DNA of 64,000 nucleotides from Ferruginibacter sp050611725 (GTDB taxonomy: Bacteria; Bacteroidota; Bacteroidia; Chitinophagales; Chitinophagaceae), in contig NZ_JBODJB010000001.1 in NCBI RefSeq assembly GCF_050611725.1, positions 1,612,001 through 1,676,000 on the forward strand. Direction: 5' to 3'. Each line of letters begins with the position of its first letter. The first letter of the stretch is position 1. The notes under the pieces are model-generated. The model was not told the origin of the DNA. It made no database searches and saw only the letters and a list, made by a program, of their open reading frames with translations. A program made the translations under genes and the position numbers. Shown piece by piece: positions 14,619 to 22,798 of this stretch.

Positions 14619-16151
14619 TTATTCCCATTCAATTGTTGCCGGCGGTTTGCTGCTGATATCATAAACAACCCTGTTAATACCGGGAACATTATTGATTATT
14701 TCATTGGATATATTAGCCAAAAATTCATACGGTAAGTGTGCCCAGTCAGCGGTCATCCCATCAATTGAAGTTACGGCTCTTAAAGCTACGGTAAATTCAT
14801 ATGTTCTTTCATCACCCATAACACCAACACTCTTTACCGGTAGTAAGATTGTTCCTGCCTGCCAAACGGTTGCATACAAACCGGCTTTTTTTAAGCCATT
14901 TATATATATCGCATCTGCATCCTGCAATAAACGTACCTTTTCTTCAGTAATTTCTCCCAAAATTCTAATGGCTAAGCCCGGCCCCGGGAATGGATGTCGG
15001 GAAATCATCTCATCAGGAATCCCCAATTCTTTTCCAACCTTTCTTACTTCATCTTTAAAAAGATATCGGAGTGGTTCTACCAGCGACAATTTCATTGTGT
15101 CTGGCAGTCCACCTACGTTGTGGTGTGATTTGATCGTAGCCGATGGGCCATGTACCGAAATGGATTCGATCACATCCGGGTATATTGTTCCTTGACCCAG
15201 CATTTCAATACCTTCTAATTTTTTTGCTTCCTCATCAAAAATTTCAATAAATCCACCGCCGATGATCTTTCTTTTTTCTTCTGGATCAGATTTGCCGGCA
15301 AGACGACCGTAAAAATGATCTTTTGCATCAACACCTTTTACGTTTAAGCCTAACCGTTGGTAGGTGGCAATAACTGATTCAAACTCGTTTTTTCTAAGTA
15401 CACCATTGTCTACGAAAATACCAAACAGATTCTTACCGATCGCTTTATGGATCAGCGTAGCTGCTACAGTGCTGTCCACGCCACCACTTAAAGCCATGAT
15501 CACTTTCTTGTCGCCTATCTGTTTCTTCAATGCTTCTACAGTGTCTGTTATAAAGTGAGCCGGGGTCCAGTCTTGTGTACAACCACAGATATTTACCAAA
15601 AAGTTTTTAATGATAATTTTTCCTTCGGTAGAATGATATACTTCAGGATGAAATTGTAAGCCATATAATGGATTCCCTTCAGTCGTTCTCTTAAACGCTG
15701 CTACCGGAATACTTTCCGTAGTTCCTAAAACTTCAAAACCGGCAGGTAGTTCTTTGATGCTATCGCTATGACTCATCCATACTTGTGATGCCGGAGAAAT
15801 ATCCTGCAATAAAATATCTTGCTTTTGTATTTGTAAACTGGCTCTGCCGTATTCTCTTTTAGCACTTTTATCTACTCTACCGCCAAATAGTTTTGCAGTT
15901 AATTGAGCGCCATAGCAAACACCCAAAACAGGCAATTTATCTGCCATTGCTTTTACATCAACGATCAAAGCTTTTTCTTCATTTACAGAAAATGGAGAGC
16001 CGGAAAGAATGATACCTTTTAAAGAAGGATCATAAACAATTTCTTTATTATAAGGGGTTATTTCGCAATAAACATTTGCCTCTCTAACGGCACGGGCAAT
16101 CAATTGGGTATATTGCGAACCAAAATCAAGAATTAAAATTTTCTCTGTCAT
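14619..16151 (-). CDS. guaA: GMP synthase (glutamine-hydrolysing)
   Basis: A 510-residue cytosolic enzyme converting XMP to GMP with ATP and glutamine, the last step of guanine nucleotide synthesis. The N-terminal class I glutaminase has LDFGSQYTQLI, nucleophile Cys in GVCYGAQL (near residue 80) and GLQFHPEV. The ATP pyrophosphatase P-loop is ALSGGVDSTV (near 222), and the C-terminus SKPPATIEWE is canonical. I chose MTEKILILDFG at 16151; the frame is open to 16244, but 31 extra residues are not seen in the family. A PBP-like gene follows. Confidence 0.96.
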   Translation of the reverse strand: MTEKILILDFGSQYTQLIARAVREANVYCEITPYNKEIVYDPSLKGIILSGSPFSVNEEKALIVDVKAMADKLPVLGVCYGAQLTAKLFGGRVDKSAKREYGRASLQIQKQDILLQDISPASQVWMSHSDSIKELPAGFEVLGTTESIPVAAFKRTTEGNPLYGLQFHPEVYHSTEGKIIIKNFLVNICGCTQDWTPAHFITDTVEALKKQIGDKKVIMALSGGVDSTVAATLIHKAIGKNLFGIFVDNGVLRKNEFESVIATYQRLGLNVKGVDAKDHFYGRLAGKSDPEEKRKIIGGGFIEIFDEEAKKLEGIEMLGQGTIYPDVIESISVHGPSATIKSHHNVGGLPDTMKLSLVEPLRYLFKDEVRKVGKELGIPDEMISRHPFPGPGLAIRILGEITEEKVRLLQDADAIYINGLKKAGLYATVWQAGTILLPVKSVGVMGDERTYEFTVALRAVTSIDGMTADWAHLPYEFLANISNEIINNVPGINRVVYDISSKPPATIEWE

Positions 16152-16303
16152 AGGACTGCGAAGGTAATATTTAGTTTTCAGTTGCCGATTTGGAATTTTT
16201 GTAACAAGTAGAGATTGTAATTTCTTTAGTGTATAGGTATTCAAACCAACAAAATTTTATAATTTCATCATATAACTGCAAGTATCATCTAAACAGAACC
16301 CAT

Positions 16304-16843
16304 ATGAAATTTAAGTGCATTTTCCTTTTGGCTAATCTACTTGTAATGTCTTTCATCATGTATGCTCAGTCATCCAAAACCGAGACAGTGCCTGACAGAG
16401 TTTTTTTAGGCCTTGGGGCCGGTTTAGACTATGGGGGATTTGGTTTAAGATCTGAGTTTGTAATTACCAAAAATGTCAGCATTTTTGGTGGGGCAGGCTA
16501 TAACCTTGTGGATGTGGCATATAATGTTGGCGCCATCTATAATTTTTTACCGGATAAAAGAGTCTGCCCTACATTTCTGGCCATGTATGGTTATAATGCT
16601 GCATTAAAATTTAAAGACAGGCCGGATCTTTCCAAAACATATTACGGGTTTAACCTGGGAGTGGGTTGCCAAATAAAAGACAGAGATTTTAAGAACAGAT
16701 GGGCTATAGAAGTTTTATTGCCTTTTAGGAGCGATGCATTTGAAAAAGATTATGATTATTATAAACCTATTTTAGAAAGCAAACTATTGCCTATAACAAT
16801 TACCATCGGTAGAAATTTTGCTCTTCGGAAGAGATCTAAATAA
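16304..16843 (+). CDS. Predicted secreted or outer-membrane beta-barrel protein
   Basis: A 179-residue protein with a signal peptide (MKFKCIFLLANLLVMSFIMYAQ is the leader; cleavage after YAQ). Alternating hydrophobic strands rich in Gly and aromatic residues (VFLGLGAGLDYGGFGLRSEF, YYGFNLGVGCQI, LLPITITIGRNF) suggest a small outer-membrane beta-barrel. No specific family recognised. I use the ATG at 16304 because the signal peptide begins there; 25 upstream codons are open, but overlap the region divergent from guaA. A strong terminator follows. Confidence 0.65.
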   Translation: MKFKCIFLLANLLVMSFIMYAQSSKTETVPDRVFLGLGAGLDYGGFGLRSEFVITKNVSIFGGAGYNLVDVAYNVGAIYNFLPDKRVCPTFLAMYGYNAALKFKDRPDLSKTYYGFNLGVGCQIKDRDFKNRWAIEVLLPFRSDAFEKDYDYYKPILESKLLPITITIGRNFALRKRSK

Positions 16844-16850
16844 CCGCAAT

Positions 16851-16883
16851 AAAAAAACTCAATCATTACGATTGAGTTTTTTT
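16851..16883. terminator. Bidirectional Rho-independent terminator
   Basis: A perfect 14-bp stem AAAAAAACTCAATC/GATTGAGTTTTTTT with loop ATTAC sits between convergent genes and can end both transcripts. Confidence 0.93.
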
Positions 16884-16903
16884 ATTTATTGTTAAACTAA
16901 CTA

Positions 16904-18439
16904 TTAATTTACTTTTTCCAAATTAGTAGTGATCTGTTTTTCTTTAGAATTGTATTTCATGATCATTACATAACCAGGTTTACCACGTAAAACATAATAA
17001 GATACTTTCTTTTCTTTTTCCAAACTAAAGCGTTTAGTTGTGTAGCCTTTTTTCTCATCAATAGTTAAGGCAACTGTGCCATACTTTTCTTCTCCGAAAG
17101 AACCTTTTGCCAAAATGGTTTTGTTTCTTCCGTCTAAACCTTCGTCTGTGTACATATATCCAAAGCTGTGCGAATAAGTTAATATACGAGCCATTAATCC
17201 AATTGGTAAACCATCTGTAGGCATTGGTACTCTTTCTTTGTCTTTTTCGATTTTTTCAAGAGATTTTGCTTTCAGGTCAGTGCCGAGTCTTAGTAAAAAC
17301 ATATCTTCAATTGTGGCCTGAGCAGCTGATGCATTTCCTTTCGATAATAATTTCATTGCCATGCCACCGGCACTTACCGTTTTTCTGAAGAACTCACCTA
17401 CAAGTACCATACTACCATCTTGCATCATTAAAATGTCATGAGCTTTTATGTAGCCATCTTCTGATTTACTTGCACTTTTCATTTCAAGTACACTGCTTAG
17501 ATCATTCTGGTAATTAAAATCTTTTATAGTTTTTATTTCACCTGTTAGATCATTTAATTCTCCAATGCTGAAGCCTATAGGTTTTGCATTGGCGAATTTG
17601 GCTTCTGCATTGGCCATTGTAGAAACAATTTTTAATTTATTGTCTGTACTTTTTTTGATCAACATTGGTTCGTAAGTAATGCCGTTAATATCCATTGGCT
17701 TTTTAAATAATTGTTTTCCGTCGGCAACACTAAGTCCAACTAAAAATATTTCTGCATCTCTTGCCATCACACTTCCTCTATCCATTTCGAAGAAAAGAAT
17801 AGTATTAGGTGTTGTTGCCAATAAGTATAGATCGGCTCTATCTCCCTTATCGGCAGTGATATTTTTTTCCCATTTAAGTTTTCCGTTCACATCTATCATC
17901 TGTACATCTATACCGCCGGTTTTAGCTTTGCTCTGATAAACAGTAACAAATCCTTTGCCTTCAATATTGTCTGTACCATCATAGATCATTTCCATTTGTG
18001 CTGCCACAGCTGCACCAAACATTCCTTTTTTTACTTTTTCCGGATCGTAAGGAACCATGCCGGTTTCTTTACCTTTCAGGTCGAACACTTTTACAAATCT
18101 TGTGAAATCGCTGTATTTATCTTCGTCATAAAAACTAAGTAATAAATGACTCGACTCATATACAGCTCTTACAAGTAATAAATCTTTTCCCCCTTCAAAT
18201 TCGTTACTGCCAATCTCTTTTAAATTTTCATCCAAGATGGATAATCTGTATAATGCAGATTTTTTCATTTTATCTATCTTGTAAAAAAGAGCATAGCCGA
18301 CAATTTGTTTGTTGTTGGTAATTTCTACTGAACTCTGCAGTTCTACATCAACAACATTGTCGAATACTTTGCTTTGAGAAAAAACATTGAAGCAAACGAA
18401 GAACGTTAGCAATGTTAAGGTGATTTTTTTCATGGTCAT
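16904..18439 (-). CDS. Large secreted protein of unknown function
   Basis: A 511-residue exported protein; the signal peptide covers residues 1-21 (cleavage after VFSQ). The body has regularly spaced beta-rich segments with patterns such as DLKGKETG, DVNGKLKWEKN and SVADGKQLFKK, reminiscent of beta-propeller blades; it is probably periplasmic or surface exposed. I think related proteins exist in Bacteroidota as a DUF family, but I am not certain of the number. Its ATG overlaps the TGA of the upstream M48 protease gene by 4 nt, so the two are translationally coupled and may work together. Confidence 0.65.
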   Translation of the reverse strand: MTMKKITLTLLTFFVCFNVFSQSKVFDNVVDVELQSSVEITNNKQIVGYALFYKIDKMKKSALYRLSILDENLKEIGSNEFEGGKDLLLVRAVYESSHLLLSFYDEDKYSDFTRFVKVFDLKGKETGMVPYDPEKVKKGMFGAAVAAQMEMIYDGTDNIEGKGFVTVYQSKAKTGGIDVQMIDVNGKLKWEKNITADKGDRADLYLLATTPNTILFFEMDRGSVMARDAEIFLVGLSVADGKQLFKKPMDINGITYEPMLIKKSTDNKLKIVSTMANAEAKFANAKPIGFSIGELNDLTGEIKTIKDFNYQNDLSSVLEMKSASKSEDGYIKAHDILMMQDGSMVLVGEFFRKTVSAGGMAMKLLSKGNASAAQATIEDMFLLRLGTDLKAKSLEKIEKDKERVPMPTDGLPIGLMARILTYSHSFGYMYTDEGLDGRNKTILAKGSFGEEKYGTVALTIDEKKGYTTKRFSLEKEKKVSYYVLRGKPGYVMIMKYNSKEKQITTNLEKVN

Positions 18440-19887
18440 TTTTTTTGAATTAAGTATTGATATTTGCTTTTGGGGAATTTATTTAAAAAACTTTCATAAG
18501 CCGAATTTGCATCTTTCATTTTTATTTGTGTGTTATACATCAGGTCTGCAAATAAATAATCTTCGGAGTTGGTATCTACTTTGTATTTTAAAAAGTGTAA
18601 AGCAAGCTTTTCTAGATCGGCAGTATTAGCTGCAAATAAATAATCTTGTGTTTCTTTGAGATTAGATTCTCTTTCTGCATCGGCATTAGCTCCACTGAAA
18701 CGTGCCAGGCGTTTATCATCATCATACAGTTTTGAAAAACATAGCGATAGAAATCGATTGTACACAACAGGGTCGTAGTTGTTTTTTATAGCAATTAAAG
18801 ATAAATGAATGCACCACCCCAGGGAATTATTTTCATAAAGATATCTCACCGTTTCAAGCATGGCATTTTCTTTATAGGCAGCATATGAACTATTTAATTC
18901 TGTACAACAAACAATTGATGCAGTATCGGTGTTCCCTGTTATGGTCTTGTATCTTTTAATACAATCCGGGTGCGTTTTTATTGAATCGAAATCTTTATCA
19001 GCATTCATTTCTACATTCATAGAAGATAAACCATTGTACTTTGGTTTTACATTGAAGTGAGAAAGGTCAATACCTGTATTTTCTAAATATTCTTTTAGTG
19101 TGTATAGTTTTTTTGATTTAAAAATATCGTCGGTATTATCTAGTTTCAATAAGATCTTTGCCCCCTTGTTAACATCGTAACCGGCATTTTTTATTAGTAC
19201 GGCACCGAGGCTGTCTGCTTCGCTTTCTTTGTAGGTACTATGCTTGCCAGATTCAATATTAAGATCTTTCATCAATTCACGAAAACGAGAGTATTTGCCT
19301 TCATTAGATTTTTTAATATCCTTCAGTTCTTCCTTAAAATCCTCGGAAGTAAGCATAGCGATACTTTTTTCAATTTTTCTGTCAGAATGTTTGAGTAGTT
19401 GATGTGCTAATTCGTGTGCAATTACCATTGCCAGTTCATCATCATTATCTACCCAAAAAAATAAACCGAGGTTGATCATGATCGTGCCTTCTCCATAACA
19501 TACGGCATTGGCTATTACCGACCGATTGATGTATAGTGTAATAGAATCGAAATTGTAGTTCCTGTTAGCAGCCATAATTCTTCTGAAAATATCATTGCAT
19601 TTTGTCAGAAGAAATGAATCATACACCACTTTGTTTTCTTTAAATGCATATTGAAGACTTTTGTTTCTGTCAGACAATATTTCTTTATACCATGCCTGTG
19701 CTGATTTGTCATCATACTTTTTAGAAACCTTGAACTTTTCTAACTGAGCAATCTTTTCCTTGTATTTTGTGGCACTTAATTCGCCAAAGCTAAAACTATT
19801 GCCTTGAGCAAAAGATTGAATGGATAAGATAGAAAAGAATATTGCAACGAAAAACTTCGTGTATGCGTTAGTTTGTGGGCAATACAT
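18436..19887 (-). CDS. M48-family zinc metalloprotease, exported
   Basis: A 483-residue metalloprotease with signal peptide (residues 1-28, ending SFAQ). The zinc site is HELAH (158-162), and the third ligand is expected in the ESEAD motif (Glu221). This gives the BepA/Oma1-like M48 class, which does quality control of envelope proteins. The C-terminal half, about 200 residues, is helical and may hold TPR-like repeats. There is no transmembrane helix besides the signal peptide. The neighbour downstream overlaps by 4 nt. Confidence 0.85.
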   Translation of the reverse strand: MYCPQTNAYTKFFVAIFFSILSIQSFAQGNSFSFGELSATKYKEKIAQLEKFKVSKKYDDKSAQAWYKEILSDRNKSLQYAFKENKVVYDSFLLTKCNDIFRRIMAANRNYNFDSITLYINRSVIANAVCYGEGTIMINLGLFFWVDNDDELAMVIAHELAHQLLKHSDRKIEKSIAMLTSEDFKEELKDIKKSNEGKYSRFRELMKDLNIESGKHSTYKESEADSLGAVLIKNAGYDVNKGAKILLKLDNTDDIFKSKKLYTLKEYLENTGIDLSHFNVKPKYNGLSSMNVEMNADKDFDSIKTHPDCIKRYKTITGNTDTASIVCCTELNSSYAAYKENAMLETVRYLYENNSLGWCIHLSLIAIKNNYDPVVYNRFLSLCFSKLYDDDKRLARFSGANADAERESNLKETQDYLFAANTADLEKLALHFLKYKVDTNSEDYLFADLMYNTQIKMKDANSAYESFLNKFPKSKYQYLIQKK

Positions 19888-19998
19888 TATCAGTAGGTGG
19901 TAATTTTCCGTAAACCTAATGTTTTTTTTAGAACAATGTTTACAAGAGAGTTAAATTAACTGTATTTTTTGATTTACCTGATTGTGTTTTCGGTATAC

Positions 19999-20029
19999 AA
20001 AAAAGCCCAATCAACGATTGGGCTTTTTT
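19999..20029. terminator. Rho-independent terminator
   Basis: A perfect 14-bp stem AAAAAAGCCCAATC/GATTGGGCTTTTTT with a 3-nt loop lies beyond the stop of the T9SS gene (minus strand). It is symmetrical, so it can act in either direction. Confidence 0.92.
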
Positions 20030-20051
20030 AATAATATGGTATATTATGGTA

Positions 20052-21671
20052 TTACTGAACAGATATTTTTTTAGTGGTAATATTTGTTCCGTCAATAACT
20101 TTTACAAAATAAATACCTTTTGCCATACCGTTAGTTGGTATTGATATGGTAGAAAGAGCCGATGATTCAGAACGAACAAGTTTACCATTGATATCACTGA
20201 TTCTAACAATAGTGTTTGTTCCGTTATTTTTAGAAATATACACATTGATAAAGTCTCTAGCCGGATTAGGAGTTACCATTACTTTGTAGTTAGTACTGAA
20301 TAAAACTTTTCTAATATCAGACATTGTATAAGTTCCATCTTCGCTAACTTGTTTTAAACGATAGTAGTTGAAACCATTCAATGGGGTATTGTCAGTTATT
20401 GTATAATTCAAAATTGAATTGCTTGTACCTGCAGCAGCTACAGTTGAAACTTCTGACCATGTTGATCCATCAGGGCTACGTAATACAATAAATGATTTTG
20501 TGTTAGATTCTTGTTCAGTTACCCAGTTAAGTGTAACAGAAGAAGTTTTCTTTTGAGTAGTGAATCCACTCAATTTTACAGGTTGCGTTGCCAATTCAGG
20601 AGCAAAAGCAATACCTCTGAAACCAGTACCACTTGGAGCAGAAGCTATTTCAGTAAAGGTAGAAGCTGCACCGGCATCAACGCCTACGGCAATTTTGTTT
20701 TGTGATGTACCTGTTGTAGTAACATACAAAGTAGGGTTCGTAGTTGTCCAATCAACAACAACACCTCTTGCACCAGAGGCTGTAGCTCCGGCACCTGTAG
20801 TTAATCCTGAATTTAATGTATAGGCAAGTGACCATGTACCTGCACTTAAAGTCCACTTTTGAATACCGCCACCTGAAGCTGAAGCTCTATCATCTGCAAC
20901 ATAGATAACATCACCTGCAGGGTTCATATCAAAGGCATATGGGCTTGGGCCGGAAGCAACCGGAAAGCCGGGTAAAATAGTTGATGCATTACCAGCAGTT
21001 GTTGGAACACCTGTTCCTACTGAACTAACGCCAAAAAATGTTCCTGAGCCTGATGTTGCATACAACTGGTTGTTATAGATACTAACCGCTCTTGTATTTG
21101 ACAAACCGGTATTTACCAAAACAGATGTTGTTGATCCTTTCGTAGTATATCTAATACCTGCAGTAGCACCTTGGCCACTACCTCCGTTACCGGATGTAAA
21201 GATATCTGTACCATTTGTACTAGCTGCACCTCTGATATTGCTACCATTATACGCATCTCCCATTCTTGTTGAAAGATCTACTGCAGAAGTTTTATCAATA
21301 ACTGCAACAACTCTGGCTATAGTAGCAGCAGTAGCCGTGTTTGGAGTAGCCGTACCTGTTATCGTGCCATATCCTGCAACTACAATAACGCTCTTATCTG
21401 TTGATCTTGAAATAAAGCCTTCTGAAGAGGCAGATCCTGCAAAAGTGATCGGATTAGTTACCGTATCTAAGTAGAACGACTGTACCAATGTTCCTGATTT
21501 GGTATATTCTTCAATCGAACCTGCAGTAGCAGAGCCACTGATTGTGCTTCCGTTACCAAGACGTAGCACTACCAGATTTCCTGTAGTGAAAGGAACGCCG
21601 GTATGGGTAAACTGAGCAGAAGCCGCTGCAAAAGTGAAAGCAGTTAAAAAAGTTAAGTAAATTTTCTTCAT
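20052..21671 (-). CDS. Secreted protein with T9SS type A sorting domain
   Basis: A 539-residue surface or extracellular protein. Signal peptide MKKIYLTFLTAFTFAAASAQ; the frame is open 33 codons upstream but this is the sensible start. Residues about 25-370 are Gly/Thr/Ser-rich beta-sheet, with segments such as NLVVLRLGNGS and PYAFDMNPAGDVIYVADD, probably a beta-propeller. A fibronectin III-like segment follows (KLSGFTTQKKTSSVTLNWVT). The last 75 residues are a T9SS C-terminal domain (VTPNPARDFINVYI ... GKLVRS ... GIYFVKVIDG ... KKISVQ), which directs secretion and attachment. It lies between a nuclease gene and a terminator, so it may belong to the same surface system. Confidence 0.85.
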   Translation of the reverse strand: MKKIYLTFLTAFTFAAASAQFTHTGVPFTTGNLVVLRLGNGSTISGSATAGSIEEYTKSGTLVQSFYLDTVTNPITFAGSASSEGFISRSTDKSVIVVAGYGTITGTATPNTATAATIARVVAVIDKTSAVDLSTRMGDAYNGSNIRGAASTNGTDIFTSGNGGSGQGATAGIRYTTKGSTTSVLVNTGLSNTRAVSIYNNQLYATSGSGTFFGVSSVGTGVPTTAGNASTILPGFPVASGPSPYAFDMNPAGDVIYVADDRASASGGGIQKWTLSAGTWSLAYTLNSGLTTGAGATASGARGVVVDWTTTNPTLYVTTTGTSQNKIAVGVDAGAASTFTEIASAPSGTGFRGIAFAPELATQPVKLSGFTTQKKTSSVTLNWVTEQESNTKSFIVLRSPDGSTWSEVSTVAAAGTSNSILNYTITDNTPLNGFNYYRLKQVSEDGTYTMSDIRKVLFSTNYKVMVTPNPARDFINVYISKNNGTNTIVRISDINGKLVRSESSALSTISIPTNGMAKGIYFVKVIDGTNITTKKISVQ

Positions 21672-21760
21672 AGTAGTTTTATTTAATTTATCAAATGTAA
21701 AAAAAAATAACGAGACTTTATAGTAAAGATGCAGTTCATTATCAAAATGTTGCCCCGTTT

Positions 21761-22660
21761 TTAGAAACAATCATCCCCGTGCTCAACCATAAATGGGTAA
21801 GGCAATGATTTTTCGTCGTTTTTAAGTGCTACATAATTGTAATAATTAAAATAATCATCGTACCCAAAATTGGTTGCCGTTTCATTCTTGCCGGGGTTAA
21901 AAATTTGCTTTAAAACACTCGCAAGCCTTAATCCTCCTCTTAATAATTGTTTTGTGATGATTGGAGACATATTATCCAGATAAGGCTTATCGAGCAAACC
22001 ATTTTTGAAATTGTATGCAGTGTCTAAATATGATCTTGATTCTTTATACCATCCCAACACATCTATTTTTTTAATTGCTTTGATCTCATCTTTGCCTAAT
22101 GAATCGTAAAGCTTGATGCAATCGGAAAAATTGATCGGGAAATAATCTATGATCTGTGTGTCCCAAACACTGTGCAAATTACCGGAAACGAATGGAGAAT
22201 GGATGCTGATGGCGTTACCACCCTTATCCGATGCATATCCGCAATGTAGTGGCTGGTGTAGGTCTCCGATCAAATGGAACAATAATTTAAGGTCCCTGTT
22301 GATATCTTTTTTCTTCATTCCATTTACTTTCTCTAACTCTTTTAATGCAGAATATATAACCGTCAGCATATTTCTGTCGGGTGTAACTTTGATCTCTTCT
22401 CCTTTTTCCAGATCGAAATAATGCCATGAACGCATATAATCATAATAACTATTGCCTTTACTTTCGTCCATCCAGTTGGCAGCCTCCTGAATAGTAAGGT
22501 TGCCTAAATATTTTTGAACAAGCGCTTTTGTGGTGTCATCTAAAAAATGAAAGGCTATTTCCGCCACTAAACCATGGCCTTTAGCCCCCCAGGCAAAAGA
22601 TTTAGCAGGAATTGCAAAAATAGAAGCAGCAAAAATGATAGAAAGGATGCCTTTTTTCAT
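21761..22660 (-). CDS. S1/P1 nuclease
   Basis: A 299-residue exported nuclease with a signal peptide (residues 1-23). The mature protein starts with Trp24, as required for the trinuclear zinc site. All nine ligands expected from nuclease P1 can be placed with matching spacing: Trp24, His29, Asp65, His80, His129, Asp133, His139, His163 and Asp167 (in FHLIGDLHQPLH and HSVWD). It hydrolyses single-stranded DNA/RNA and 3'-nucleotides. It lies upstream of the T9SS-secreted gene on the same strand and is divergent from a TonB receptor, suggesting nucleic acid or phosphate scavenging. Confidence 0.93.
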   Translation of the reverse strand: MKKGILSIIFAASIFAIPAKSFAWGAKGHGLVAEIAFHFLDDTTKALVQKYLGNLTIQEAANWMDESKGNSYYDYMRSWHYFDLEKGEEIKVTPDRNMLTVIYSALKELEKVNGMKKKDINRDLKLLFHLIGDLHQPLHCGYASDKGGNAISIHSPFVSGNLHSVWDTQIIDYFPINFSDCIKLYDSLGKDEIKAIKKIDVLGWYKESRSYLDTAYNFKNGLLDKPYLDNMSPIITKQLLRGGLRLASVLKQIFNPGKNETATNFGYDDYFNYYNYVALKNDEKSLPYPFMVEHGDDCF

Positions 22661-22769
22661 GAAATGTTATTTATACAAATGTAATGTAATTTCAAAATAG
22701 CTCAATCTGATAAAAACATTATTTCTACATTATTTTTATATTATCGAGTTATTTCTAACAAATTAACAT

Positions 22770-22777
22770 TATTTTTG
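22770..22777 (+). promoter_or_regulatory. -7 promoter element of the TonB receptor operon
   Basis: TATTTTTG matches TAnnTTTG 22 nt before the ATG. A convincing -33 TTTG is not visible, so only the -7 half is supported. Confidence 0.4.
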
Positions 22778-22798
22778 ACTTTCCTTTAAATTTTTTTT

